This document shows, in pieces, positions 42,885 to 51,449 of a DNA stretch of 64,000 nucleotides. This DNA is from an uncultured Muribaculaceae bacterium (GTDB taxonomy: Bacteria > Bacteroidota > Bacteroidia > Bacteroidales > Muribaculaceae), in contig CAJTME010000002.1 of assembly GCA_910577315.1 (NCBI GenBank), positions 124,001 to 188,000 of the forward strand, given 5' to 3'. The translations under genes and the position numbers were made by a program. The notes below the pieces were generated by a model. It was not told where the DNA came from, did not search any database, and was given only the letters and a program-made list of their open reading frames with translations. Each line of letters begins with the position of its first letter. Positions within the stretch are counted from its first letter, which is position 1.

Positions 42885-44363
42885 ATGGATTACTCACAGT
42901 TTTTAGCAATGAAGCAAGAAATCGGCCTATTGGTCGTGTTCCTGCTGGTTTTCCTCTATGACACGTTCATGCCGCGCGGAGCCCAGAAGGGCTTGCCAGT
43001 AGTGTCGAGCGTGCTCATGCTCCTGCTCACTGTGGCCGGTTGCCTCAATTGCTGCCTGGGCCAGACCACCGATGTGGTTGCCTTCGGCGGAATGTACGAG
43101 ACCTCGGCTGTTGTGGCAGCAATCAAGAACATTCTCAATATCGGTGTTGTGATTGTGTTGATTCAGTCAATCAAATGGGCTAACGGCGAGTTCATGATCA
43201 TGCGCCGCGGCGAGTTCTACGAACTTCTGCTTGTGACTCTGTTCGGCATGTATCTCATGATTTCGGCACGTCATTTCCTCGTGTTCGTCATCGGCCTTGA
43301 ATGTGCCTCGCTTCCCCTGGCTGCCATGGTGGCTTTCGACAAGAACCGTTATGAAAGCCACGAGGCTGCCGTGAAATACATTCTCACAGCCGTGTTCTCG
43401 TCGGCAATCTTCATGATGGGGCTCAGCTTTGTCTATGGCGTCGCCGGCTCGCTCTACTTCGAGAATATCTACGGCGCTATCTACGGCACTCATCCCACCC
43501 TCCTTGTAATGGCTCTCGCGTTCGTGATCGCCGGTGTTGGATTCAAGCTGTCGCTCGTTCCCTTCCACCTTTGGACCGCCGATGTTTATCAGGGTGCCCC
43601 CACTTCGGTCACTTCCTACCTTTCGGTAATTTCCAAAGGCGCGACTGCATTTGCCTTCCTTGTGATTCTGGCTCAGGTGTTCGGCTCTCTTTACTCCCAG
43701 GTTTGGGAATGGATGCTCTACGCACTGATTATCCTTACCATCACAATCGGTAACCTTTTCGCAATCCGCCAGCGCAACATGAAGCGCTTCCTTGCTTTCT
43801 CCTCGATTTCTCAGGCCGGCTACATCATGCTCGGCGTGATTGCCTACAACACCCTCGGTATGGCAGCGATGATGTTCTACATCCTCGTCTACATTTTCTC
43901 CAACCTCGGAGCCTTCGGTGTTATCGGTGCTATTGAGAATGCGACGGGTAAAGTGTCGATGGACGACTACCGCGGCCTTTACAAGACAAATCCGCGTCTG
44001 TCCTTCACCATGATGCTTGCCATGTTCTCCCTGGCCGGTATTCCTCCCTTCGCCGGTTTCTTCTCGAAGTTCTTCATCTTTACCGGTGCTTTGCAGGGCG
44101 GTTCTGTCGCCATCTATGTCCTCGTGCTCATTGCGTTGATAAACACAATCGTTTCGCTTTACTACTACCTCCTTGTGGTGAAGGCGATGTTCATCAGCGA
44201 AGAAGAATGTACCATCGGCCACTTCCGTTCAGCTTTCAGCGAACGTCTCGGCATGTGGATTGCACTTTTCGGCATCATCTTCCTCGGTCTGCTGAGCCCT
44301 GTATACGACTCGCTCATCAACATGACTTCAATCAGCTCATTCAGCATGTACTTCATCCAGTGA
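42885..44363 (+). CDS. nuoN: Complex I subunit N (NuoN)
   Basis: Third antiporter-like subunit, 492 aa. GLECASLPLAAMVAF, SLVPFHLWTADVYQGAPTSV and FSSISQAGYIMLGV are family signatures; SLAGIPPFAGFFSKFFIF lies in a late helix. Last gene of the 17.4-kb run; a strong terminator starts 20 bases after its stop. Confidence 0.96.
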   Translation: MDYSQFLAMKQEIGLLVVFLLVFLYDTFMPRGAQKGLPVVSSVLMLLLTVAGCLNCCLGQTTDVVAFGGMYETSAVVAAIKNILNIGVVIVLIQSIKWANGEFMIMRRGEFYELLLVTLFGMYLMISARHFLVFVIGLECASLPLAAMVAFDKNRYESHEAAVKYILTAVFSSAIFMMGLSFVYGVAGSLYFENIYGAIYGTHPTLLVMALAFVIAGVGFKLSLVPFHLWTADVYQGAPTSVTSYLSVISKGATAFAFLVILAQVFGSLYSQVWEWMLYALIILTITIGNLFAIRQRNMKRFLAFSSISQAGYIMLGVIAYNTLGMAAMMFYILVYIFSNLGAFGVIGAIENATGKVSMDDYRGLYKTNPRLSFTMMLAMFSLAGIPPFAGFFSKFFIFTGALQGGSVAIYVLVLIALINTIVSLYYYLLVVKAMFISEEECTIGHFRSAFSERLGMWIALFGIIFLGLLSPVYDSLINMTSISSFSMYFIQ

Positions 44364-44382
44364 TGATGTAATACCTCAATAA

Positions 44383-44416
44383 TGGCGCGGCTACGGTTTG
44401 ACCGTAAGCCGCGCCA
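44383..44416 (+). terminator. Terminator of the nuo-atp operon
   Basis: TGGCGCGGCTACGGT (44383-44397), loop TTG, then ACCGTAAGCCGCGCCA (44401-44416) with one bulged A: 15 base pairs, G+C-rich, followed by TGCCTTTATTAT. It is the first convincing terminator after the ispE-nuoA gap. Confidence 0.8.
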
Positions 44417-44449
44417 TGCCTTTATTATAAATGTAGCAACCTTTTTGAA

Positions 44450-45550
44450 ATGACAGCATCAAATACCCTTACCAGCCGTACTATTGACATCATGCGGTTT
44501 CCGCTGATAATCGGAGTCGTGATAATACACTGTTTCCGTGCCACAGAACTTAAATGGTCGTGGCTTTTGGAATATGTATTGTCACAGGATATAACGCGTG
44601 TATGCGTACCGTTGTATTTCGCAGTCTCGGGATATTTGTTTTTCTACAATGTTACGGCGTTTGAGAAAAGCATTTACATTAAGAAGGTCAGCAGCCGTGT
44701 CCGTACGGTGTTGCTGCCATATATTATCTGGAACGCGTTTTGTCTGATTCGGTTTACAGTAAAACCTCTTATGCGGGGAGATATGGATTTTGTCGGCTTT
44801 CTTCATACTGCGTTTGATTGCTTCATAGGCCGAAATCTTCCGGTAAGCGAATTTACGAGTGTGCTGACGCCCAGCTTCCTGCCGGCAGACTATCCATTGT
44901 GGTTCCTCAGGGATTTGTTTATCTATGTCCTGTTGTCGCCGGTATTTTTTTATATATTGAAAAGTTGTGGAAAATATGCATTGTTGCTGTTGAGTGTTTG
45001 TTTTCTTGCAGGATGGTGGATTAACGGCACAGTATTCAGCATATCCGGAGTCTTATACTTCTCGGTCGGTGCATATTTCGGAATTAAGAAATTAAATCCA
45101 TCAGAAATGTTGGTCGCTCATCGAGGCCGGTCGAATATACTGTTGGCGGGATGGTTATGTCTCATCGTTGCTGATGTGGCTACTTTTGGGACTTCATATC
45201 ATTATTATATCCATTCATCGCAGATTTTTATCGGAGTGTTGGCTGCCTACTGGTGTGCGACGTTTTTTGCTGAACGATGCAAATCAGACAGCCTTATGGA
45301 TAAAATACCAGGCGGCGCGGTGTTTTGCGTTTTCGTGATGCATGCCATCATATTGTCCGATACTTCACGCCTGTTGCTGCGAATGCTTGGCAACAGTGAG
45401 GTCGGATTCATTACCGCTTATTTTGCCAACATTGTACTATCCACGGTGTGCCCATTGATTTTCTATTTCGTCATGAATCGGTTCGCACCTTCAATATTGG
45501 CATTTCTGCTTGGTGGACGCTCAGTTCCCGTGGCTTTCAGGCGCCGTTGA
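44450..45550 (+). CDS. Acyltransferase-3 family membrane protein
   Basis: 366 aa, about ten membrane helices. N-terminal IDIMRFPLIIGVVIIHCF carries the RxxH-like arrangement of acyltransferase 3 (the conserved His at the end of helix 1), with SGYLFFY, LPYIIWN and PLWFLRDLF as further family stretches. These proteins O-acetylate or otherwise acylate cell-surface sugars. The gene is visibly more AT-rich than the nuo genes before it, hinting at recent acquisition. Its last 30 bases overlap the convergent DMT transporter gene. Confidence 0.8.
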   Translation: MTASNTLTSRTIDIMRFPLIIGVVIIHCFRATELKWSWLLEYVLSQDITRVCVPLYFAVSGYLFFYNVTAFEKSIYIKKVSSRVRTVLLPYIIWNAFCLIRFTVKPLMRGDMDFVGFLHTAFDCFIGRNLPVSEFTSVLTPSFLPADYPLWFLRDLFIYVLLSPVFFYILKSCGKYALLLLSVCFLAGWWINGTVFSISGVLYFSVGAYFGIKKLNPSEMLVAHRGRSNILLAGWLCLIVADVATFGTSYHYYIHSSQIFIGVLAAYWCATFFAERCKSDSLMDKIPGGAVFCVFVMHAIILSDTSRLLLRMLGNSEVGFITAYFANIVLSTVCPLIFYFVMNRFAPSILAFLLGGRSVPVAFRRR

Positions 45551-46468
45551 TTTCTTGACCCTGCGGCGTTTGCCGATGGTGGTGAGCAACATTCCCCCGA
45601 TTATTATGACCATGGCGAGAACCTGAGTCCAATGCAGGGTGTCGAGCTTCATCAACACAGCCGAGATGGTGGCGAATACTGGAATCAGATACTGGTAAAT
45701 CGAAACCAGCTCGGAACCGATGCGCTTGATTGCCGGTTGCACCAGAAAGTATGCCATGAATGTCGGGCATAACAAAATGAATCCGATTTCAAGCCATGGA
45801 GTTGCCTCGGCCGCATGCAGTATCGCCTCGCGCTGCATTCCGGGCAGGAGGAAAAGCGCGGGCACGGCCGCGAACAGGAACACCCACCTGAGCATTGTTA
45901 CCGGTCGGTAGGTATGGCTCGGCTTCTCGAGTATGACGAGGTAGAATGCGTAACATATCGTAGACACTACGGCAAGTATGTCGCCCAAAAGGTTGTCCGA
46001 GCCTTTCTCGCCGCCTTTTCCCGCCACAATGACGACAAATGCGCCTATGAACGCTACAACGACACCAACGTATTCAATCAGCGAAGGACGCCTCCCGAGG
46101 AAAATTACACCGATAAGGATGACGAATACCGGCGGCAGCGTCATGATTATGGAGATGTCGATTGGGTTGGCATAGCGTAGGGATGTCACGAATAGAAATA
46201 TGAACGCGAACAATCCCACAGCTCCGCCGAGAATCAACTTAATCCAGTCGTGACGCGCAATCTTACCGCATTTAAGGAAGAGTGACACAACCCACAGCAA
46301 TATGCAGCCGCCAATCAGCCTGACGGCTGTTATGCCGTCGGCCGTCATCCAGTCTGGAATAAGGGCTTTGGTAACAGAAACGTTCACGCCCCAGAATATG
46401 GACGCGAGGAGTATGCAGCCATTTCCTACGAGGAAAGCGCCTTTTGATGGTTTTGAAATATCGGTCAT
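45521..46468 (-). CDS. DMT-superfamily (EamA) transporter
   Basis: 315 aa, ten membrane helices in two EamA repeats (residues about 15-145 and 165-300). Repeat starts are ILLASIFWGVNVSVTKAL and LGDILAVVSTICYAFYLVI, with the conserved Pro-rich turn LPPVFVILIGVIFLGRRPS. Substrate unknown; relatives export amino acids or metabolites. Its C-terminus is Lys/Arg-rich. Start codon at 46468 falls within one copy of a 12-base direct repeat. Confidence 0.85.
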   Translation of the reverse strand: MTDISKPSKGAFLVGNGCILLASIFWGVNVSVTKALIPDWMTADGITAVRLIGGCILLWVVSLFLKCGKIARHDWIKLILGGAVGLFAFIFLFVTSLRYANPIDISIIMTLPPVFVILIGVIFLGRRPSLIEYVGVVVAFIGAFVVIVAGKGGEKGSDNLLGDILAVVSTICYAFYLVILEKPSHTYRPVTMLRWVFLFAAVPALFLLPGMQREAILHAAEATPWLEIGFILLCPTFMAYFLVQPAIKRIGSELVSIYQYLIPVFATISAVLMKLDTLHWTQVLAMVIIIGGMLLTTIGKRRRVKKSTAPESHGN

Positions 46469-46580
46469 TGTTGAAACTGTCGTTTAGTAATCCAACAAGA
46501 AATACACGGACATTGTTGAAACGACTTTGTGAATGCAGAGTAGGCCGGGGACGAATCTCCGGCCTACTTGACGTTTCAAC
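46466..46580. repeat. Direct and inverted repeats in the recQ-DMT transporter gap
   Basis: CATTGTTGAAAC occurs at 46466-46477 and 46511-46522. The second copy also forms an outer stem, GTTGAAACG (46515-46523) with CGTTTCAAC (46572-46580), around an inner hairpin AGTAGGCCGG (46539-46548) with CCGGCCTACT (46559-46568). No T-tract follows on the minus strand. Possible operator, attenuator or small repeat element. Nothing else was recognised in the rest of the gap (46581-46724). Confidence 0.55.
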
Positions 46581-46724
46581 TATTTATTTATGAGAGCCTC
46601 GGTATCCAGTATCACTACTCGGTACAAAGGTGGATTAGCACTTGGTTCTTTCACTTCCAAGTACATCACTATAACGCCACCCGAGGCATGAAAGTGGTGT
46701 TAAAATCGCTAAGAATGTTTAAAC

Positions 46725-48587
46725 TCAGCGGTCCATGCGGATGCGGAGCCTGGCGATTGCATCGTGGAGCGTTGCGGGGGTGAAATTTTCTTTAAGAACA
46801 GGCATCGGTATGCCATCGGGGTGGGCGGCGCTAAGCCGGTCAAGGACTGCGTCAATTTTCGCTTCCAGAGAGTTGGCATCAAGCCGGTGGCTCAGCAGGC
46901 GGCAGATGTCGCATTTCCCGCAGTCACCGGCATTTAATTCTCCGAAATACCTCAACATGTGCCGTACACGGCATTCCTGAGAGCCGAAAACGAAGTCGCG
47001 CATGGCCTCCATACGTTCTGTGGCGCGTGCAAGGCGTTCTTCGTATACGGCCCGCGGAATCACGACATGCCTGGGCTCGTCGCGCGATGTAGGGAAATAA
47101 ATCAGGGGCTGATTGCTTTTGGGAATGTAGCTCAGCACTTTCATGCGTGAGAGCAACAGCAGCGATTCATATACCTGTTGGGGCGAGCAATGGGCTGCAT
47201 AGGCAATGCGCACTTCGTCGAGCGGAATATAGTCGGCAAACACGCCCGAACAAATTCTTAACAGCGACTGGAGCACATTGTCGGTTACCATGTCGAGCGA
47301 CAGATCATATAGTTCGCGCCTGTCAGCCAGGAAATACACGCGCGAACGGGAGTTGTAGTTTTCTGAAAACTCCAACACGCCGGCACGTGTAAGTATCCGC
47401 AATGCCGACAATGTCGGTGCCGGTTTGAGGTCGAACGTACGCAGGAACGCGGTTAGATTGAATTCGTACACGCGGTCGTATCCTCTCCCGACCGAAACTT
47501 CAAGAAAATTGCAAGCCCGCTCGTAAACCATCAAAATGTATTCTCGGCCCGGGAACTCCTCGTTGAGCCGGCGTTTCAGCAGGGCCTTGTCGGCCTGCGA
47601 CGCGAGCATGACGGCAAACGCAGGCTTGCCGTCGCGGCCTGCGCGTCCGGCTTCCTGGTAATACTCTTCGAGCGATGGCGGAAGGTCGTAATGCACCACC
47701 AGCCGCACGTCGGGCTTGTCAATGCCCATCCCGAAAGCGTTGGTTGCGACGATTATGCGCTTCTGTCCGCTTTTCCATGCATCCTGCCGTTCCGTCTTTT
47801 CATGTGAGTCCAGCCCGGCATGATAGAAATTGGCCTGCATGCCCCATTCGGAAATTTTAGAGGCGAGTTCGACGGTGCGCCGACGCGAGCGAGTGTAGAC
47901 AATGGCCGAACCTGCGGTTTTTGCGAGGATATTCTGCAATTGTGCTTCCTTGTCGTCCGTGTGCCTGACGATATAGCTTATATTATCGCGTGAGAAGCTG
48001 CGGGATATGAGCGCATGGGCTTTCATGTCGAGCTTTGACGCGATGTCGGCCACCACGTCGGGCGTGGCCGAGGCGGTCAGGGCAAGCACCGGCGCAGATG
48101 GAAACAGTTTGCGCAGTTCAACGAGGTTGAGATACGAAGGCCTGAAATCATAGCCCCACTGCGATATGCAGTGGGCCTCGTCAACCACAATCATCCTTAT
48201 GTCCCAGTCGGCGAGCTGCTGCCGGAATTCCTTGCGCGCCAGCTTTTCGGGCGACACATACAGGATTTTGATAAGGCCGAGGTTGAGCCTGTCGGTGCAC
48301 AGCCGCGTTTCGGCACGGCTCATTGATGAATTTAGGCATCCTGCCTTTATGCCGCGTTCACGCAGATTGTCAACCTGATCTTTCATCAGGGAAATCAGCG
48401 GAGTGACCACGACGGTTACCCCGTCGAGCATCAACGCGGGTACCTGAAAGGTGATGGACTTTCCGCCCCCGGTCGGAAGCAGCCCTATGGTGTCGCGGCC
48501 ATCGAGAACCGACTCGATAATCTCAAGCTGACACTCGCGGAACGATTCATAGCCCCAGTATTTATAGAGGACGTCGGCGGGAGTCAT
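46725..48587 (-). CDS. recQ: ATP-dependent DNA helicase RecQ
   Basis: 3'-5' helicase of 620 aa. Motif 0 YWGYESFRECQLEII, motif I GLLPTGGGKSITFQVP, motif II VVDEAHCISQWGYDFRP, motif VI YYQEAGRAGRDGKP, then the RQC zinc site CRVRHMLRYFGE and CGKCDIC. No HRDC domain can be seen at the C-terminus, which ends in a short helical segment instead. One base separates its start from the recJ stop, so the two repair genes form an operon. Confidence 0.94.
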   Translation of the reverse strand: MTPADVLYKYWGYESFRECQLEIIESVLDGRDTIGLLPTGGGKSITFQVPALMLDGVTVVVTPLISLMKDQVDNLRERGIKAGCLNSSMSRAETRLCTDRLNLGLIKILYVSPEKLARKEFRQQLADWDIRMIVVDEAHCISQWGYDFRPSYLNLVELRKLFPSAPVLALTASATPDVVADIASKLDMKAHALISRSFSRDNISYIVRHTDDKEAQLQNILAKTAGSAIVYTRSRRRTVELASKISEWGMQANFYHAGLDSHEKTERQDAWKSGQKRIIVATNAFGMGIDKPDVRLVVHYDLPPSLEEYYQEAGRAGRDGKPAFAVMLASQADKALLKRRLNEEFPGREYILMVYERACNFLEVSVGRGYDRVYEFNLTAFLRTFDLKPAPTLSALRILTRAGVLEFSENYNSRSRVYFLADRRELYDLSLDMVTDNVLQSLLRICSGVFADYIPLDEVRIAYAAHCSPQQVYESLLLLSRMKVLSYIPKSNQPLIYFPTSRDEPRHVVIPRAVYEERLARATERMEAMRDFVFGSQECRVRHMLRYFGELNAGDCGKCDICRLLSHRLDANSLEAKIDAVLDRLSAAHPDGIPMPVLKENFTPATLHDAIARLRIRMDR

Positions 48588-48588
48588 A

Positions 48589-50325
48589 TCATTCCATCTC
48601 GCCCGATGTGCGGATCTGCTTTACGAGAAGTTGAACGGGCGATGTGGCATTGTGGTGGGTGTTTTCCTCAATCGTATAGCAGATGTTGAACGGCTTGCCC
48701 GCATGGATGTAGTCGAAATAACGGGCCATATTGAAGGCTATGCCGTTTATGACCTTGCCCGAAGTGTCGTCGACCAGCTCAAGCTTGATGTGCTCGAGGT
48801 GTTTCCCGACGAGCATTGACGTGCCGAAATCCTTCACGTTGCGGGTGCAGAATGTGGGCTTCTGGTTGCCGGGACCGAACGGATTGAACAGGCGGAGGGT
48901 CGATACAAGTTCGGGTGTGATCTGGGCGAACGAGAGGAATGCATCGATGTCAATCACCGGGGTCTGCTGTTCGGGCAGTATGTGGGCGGCCACGTATTCC
49001 TCGAAACGGCGTGTGAACTCGGGGATGTTTTCCTCTTTCAGCGACAGCCCGACAGCGTAGGGATGGCCGCCGAAATTCTCAAGCAGGTCGCGCACCGAGT
49101 CGATGGCCCTGTAGATGTCGAAGCCCTGCACGGAACGGGACGAGCCAGTGGCGAGCCCGTTTGACAGAGTGAGCACTACCGACGGCTTATAGTATAGTTC
49201 GGTGAGGCGCGAAGCCACGATGCCGATAATGCCTTTGTGCCAGTCCTTGTTGTAGATTACGATGGATTTCTTGGGCGAGTACATTTCGCCGCGCTCTTCA
49301 AGGATGGCGTTGGCCTCATCGGTGATTCGCTTGTCGAGTTCCTTGCGGTCTTTGTTGTACTGGTCTATTGCCAGGCTCTTGCGGGCAGCGTCCTTTGAGT
49401 CGCGGGCCACAAGCAGTTCGACAGCCTCGCGTCCGCTCTGCATGCGTCCCGAAGCGTTGATGCGCGGTCCAATCTTGAAGATGACGTCAGAAATGGTTAT
49501 TTCCTTACCTCCAAGTCCACAGGTGCGTATTATGGCGCGCAATCCCAGGTTGGGGTTTGTATTGAGGCGCTTGAGGCCCATGTAGGCCATAACGCGGTTT
49601 TCGTCCACCATCGGAACGATGTCGGCGGCGATGCTTACGGCCACCAAATCGAGCATACATTCGAGCTCGGCGGTGCTGATGCCGTTGGAGATTGAGAAAG
49701 CCTGCATCAGCTTGTAGCCCACGCCGCATCCCGACAGGTGGCGGCACGGATATGTCGAGCCGTCGAGCTTTGGGTTGAGAATAGCGGCGGCAGGCGGAAG
49801 TTCGGCGTCAGGAACATGGTGGTCGCAGATTATGAAATCTATTCCGCGGGTGGCCGCGTATTTTATTTCATCAATGGCCTTGATACCGCAGTCGAGGATG
49901 ATTATGAGTTTGACGTCTTCCTCGGCGGCACGGTCTATGGTCGATTTGGAGATGCCGTATCCCTCGTCGTAGCGGGTGGGGATGTAGAAGTCAATTTCCG
50001 AATAGAAATTCTGCAGGTAACGGTAGACCAGTGATACGGCGGTGGTGCCGTCCACGTCATAGTCGCCGTAGACAAGTATTTTCTCTTTTGACCCCATCGC
50101 GCGGTTTATTCGGTCGACGGCTTTGTCCATGTCGGGCATCAGGAACGGGTCGTGAAGGTCGCGCAGCGAAGGATGGAAAAATTTCTCTGCCTCGGCCACC
50201 GATGTTATGCCGCGCTGCACCAGCAGCTCGCTCACCGGTGTGCAGTTTGAATATCGTCTTGCGAGTTCAAGCTCGAGCTTTTGTTCCTCGGAAGTCAGGG
50301 GCAGGTAATTCCATTTGCTGGTCAT
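48589..50325 (-). CDS. recJ: Single-stranded-DNA-specific exonuclease RecJ
   Basis: 5'-3' ssDNA exonuclease working with RecQ in recombination repair. 578 aa. DHH-phosphoesterase motifs: LVYGDYDVDGTTAVSL, LDCGIKA, IICDHHVPDAELPPAA; DHHA1 glycine motif FGGHPYAVGLSL; C-terminal OB fold. Overlaps the MscS-like gene by 4 bases upstream and abuts recQ downstream. Confidence 0.95.
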   Translation of the reverse strand: MTSKWNYLPLTSEEQKLELELARRYSNCTPVSELLVQRGITSVAEAEKFFHPSLRDLHDPFLMPDMDKAVDRINRAMGSKEKILVYGDYDVDGTTAVSLVYRYLQNFYSEIDFYIPTRYDEGYGISKSTIDRAAEEDVKLIIILDCGIKAIDEIKYAATRGIDFIICDHHVPDAELPPAAAILNPKLDGSTYPCRHLSGCGVGYKLMQAFSISNGISTAELECMLDLVAVSIAADIVPMVDENRVMAYMGLKRLNTNPNLGLRAIIRTCGLGGKEITISDVIFKIGPRINASGRMQSGREAVELLVARDSKDAARKSLAIDQYNKDRKELDKRITDEANAILEERGEMYSPKKSIVIYNKDWHKGIIGIVASRLTELYYKPSVVLTLSNGLATGSSRSVQGFDIYRAIDSVRDLLENFGGHPYAVGLSLKEENIPEFTRRFEEYVAAHILPEQQTPVIDIDAFLSFAQITPELVSTLRLFNPFGPGNQKPTFCTRNVKDFGTSMLVGKHLEHIKLELVDDTSGKVINGIAFNMARYFDYIHAGKPFNICYTIEENTHHNATSPVQLLVKQIRTSGEME

Positions 50326-51431
50326 TTGTTGTCGGGATTAGAAAGGTGAACGTCAAGTTGTGGGAAGGGGAAGGAGAGCGACGAGCCGGGTGCGTTTACC
50401 CGGTTGTAAATGGCTTCGAGCACGTCGTGATACACGCCCCAGTAGTCGCTGGTGCGGGTCCAAGCGCGGGCTTTCAGCTCGACCGCGCTGTCGGCCAGGT
50501 TGCCGAGCACCACCGATGGCGAGCGGTCAACCTTGGGCAGCAAAGCCTCGGTCTTGCGCTGACGCTCGGCGTTGCGGCGGTGAATCTGGCGGCGTTTGCT
50601 GCTGAAAATATTGAACAGGGTGCGCTTCGGTTCGGGTTCGAGAGCATCGTCAGTGCCGGGCTCGGATGATGCTTCAGGAGCGGCGAATCCGCGTTCATGC
50701 CTGTCATCCTCGATGTAGCGTTTGACGGTGCGCGGGTCCGAGCGAATTATGTCAAGAATGGTGTCACGGGCGGTCTTTATGTCCTCGCCATACGATATGC
50801 CGATGGTCCAGTCGACACGGCGGTAGTCCTCACGCGACCAGTTGTTGACCGAACCGGTCGACAGGCCGCCGTTGGGAATGATGATGGCTTTGTTGTCGGG
50901 AGTTACTATGACCGTGTGGAAAATCTGTATTTCCTTTACGGTTCCGGCATATCCCTGGGCCTCGATGTAGTCGCCGACCTTGTACGGTTTCAGTAGCAGG
51001 ATCAGCACACCGCCGGCAAAATTCTGGAGGGTGCCGCTCAATGCCATACCGATTGCGACGCCGGCCGAGGCAAAGATGGCGAGGAACGATGAGGTCTCGA
51101 TGCCGAGGATGCCGATGACGATTACGATAAGGATGAAAAACAGCACTATGCGTACGAAGCTCAATACGAATGTAGCGAGCGACGAGTCAACGCTGCGTTG
51201 CAGCATTATGCGGCGCACCATGTTGTATAGCTTGCCGATGATGAATTTGCCGACGTAGAACACAACGATGGCAATCGTCAGGTTGATGGCCAGCGTTACC
51301 ATGCCGGAAATCATTCTGTTGAGCAGTTCGTCAACGGGCAGGTTCTTCAACATTCCCAGTTCATCCTTCGGCGAGGGAACTGAATCTGGCAATACAGGTA
51401 TGGCGTTTTGTAAGAATTGAATCAATCGCAT
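50322..51431 (-). CDS. MscS-type mechanosensitive channel with a cytoplasmic insertion
   Basis: 369 aa. Three membrane helices (about 45-65, 88-108, 115-140); the pore helix is AGVAIGMALSGTLQNFAGG, followed by the beta domain LKPYKVGDYIEAQGYAGTV and VIVTPDNKAIIIPN. After SDPRTV near residue 236 comes a hydrophilic insertion of about 60 residues (acidic, then KR-rich) before the alpha/beta domain resumes at PSVVLGNLADSAVELKARAW and ends FPFPQLDVHL. Typical MscS lacks this insert. First gene of the mscS-recJ-recQ operon. Confidence 0.9.
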   Translation of the reverse strand: MRLIQFLQNAIPVLPDSVPSPKDELGMLKNLPVDELLNRMISGMVTLAINLTIAIVVFYVGKFIIGKLYNMVRRIMLQRSVDSSLATFVLSFVRIVLFFILIVIVIGILGIETSSFLAIFASAGVAIGMALSGTLQNFAGGVLILLLKPYKVGDYIEAQGYAGTVKEIQIFHTVIVTPDNKAIIIPNGGLSTGSVNNWSREDYRRVDWTIGISYGEDIKTARDTILDIIRSDPRTVKRYIEDDRHERGFAAPEASSEPGTDDALEPEPKRTLFNIFSSKRRQIHRRNAERQRKTEALLPKVDRSPSVVLGNLADSAVELKARAWTRTSDYWGVYHDVLEAIYNRVNAPGSSLSFPFPQLDVHLSNPDNK

Positions 51432-51449
51432 TTGTCAGTCCTGATATAG

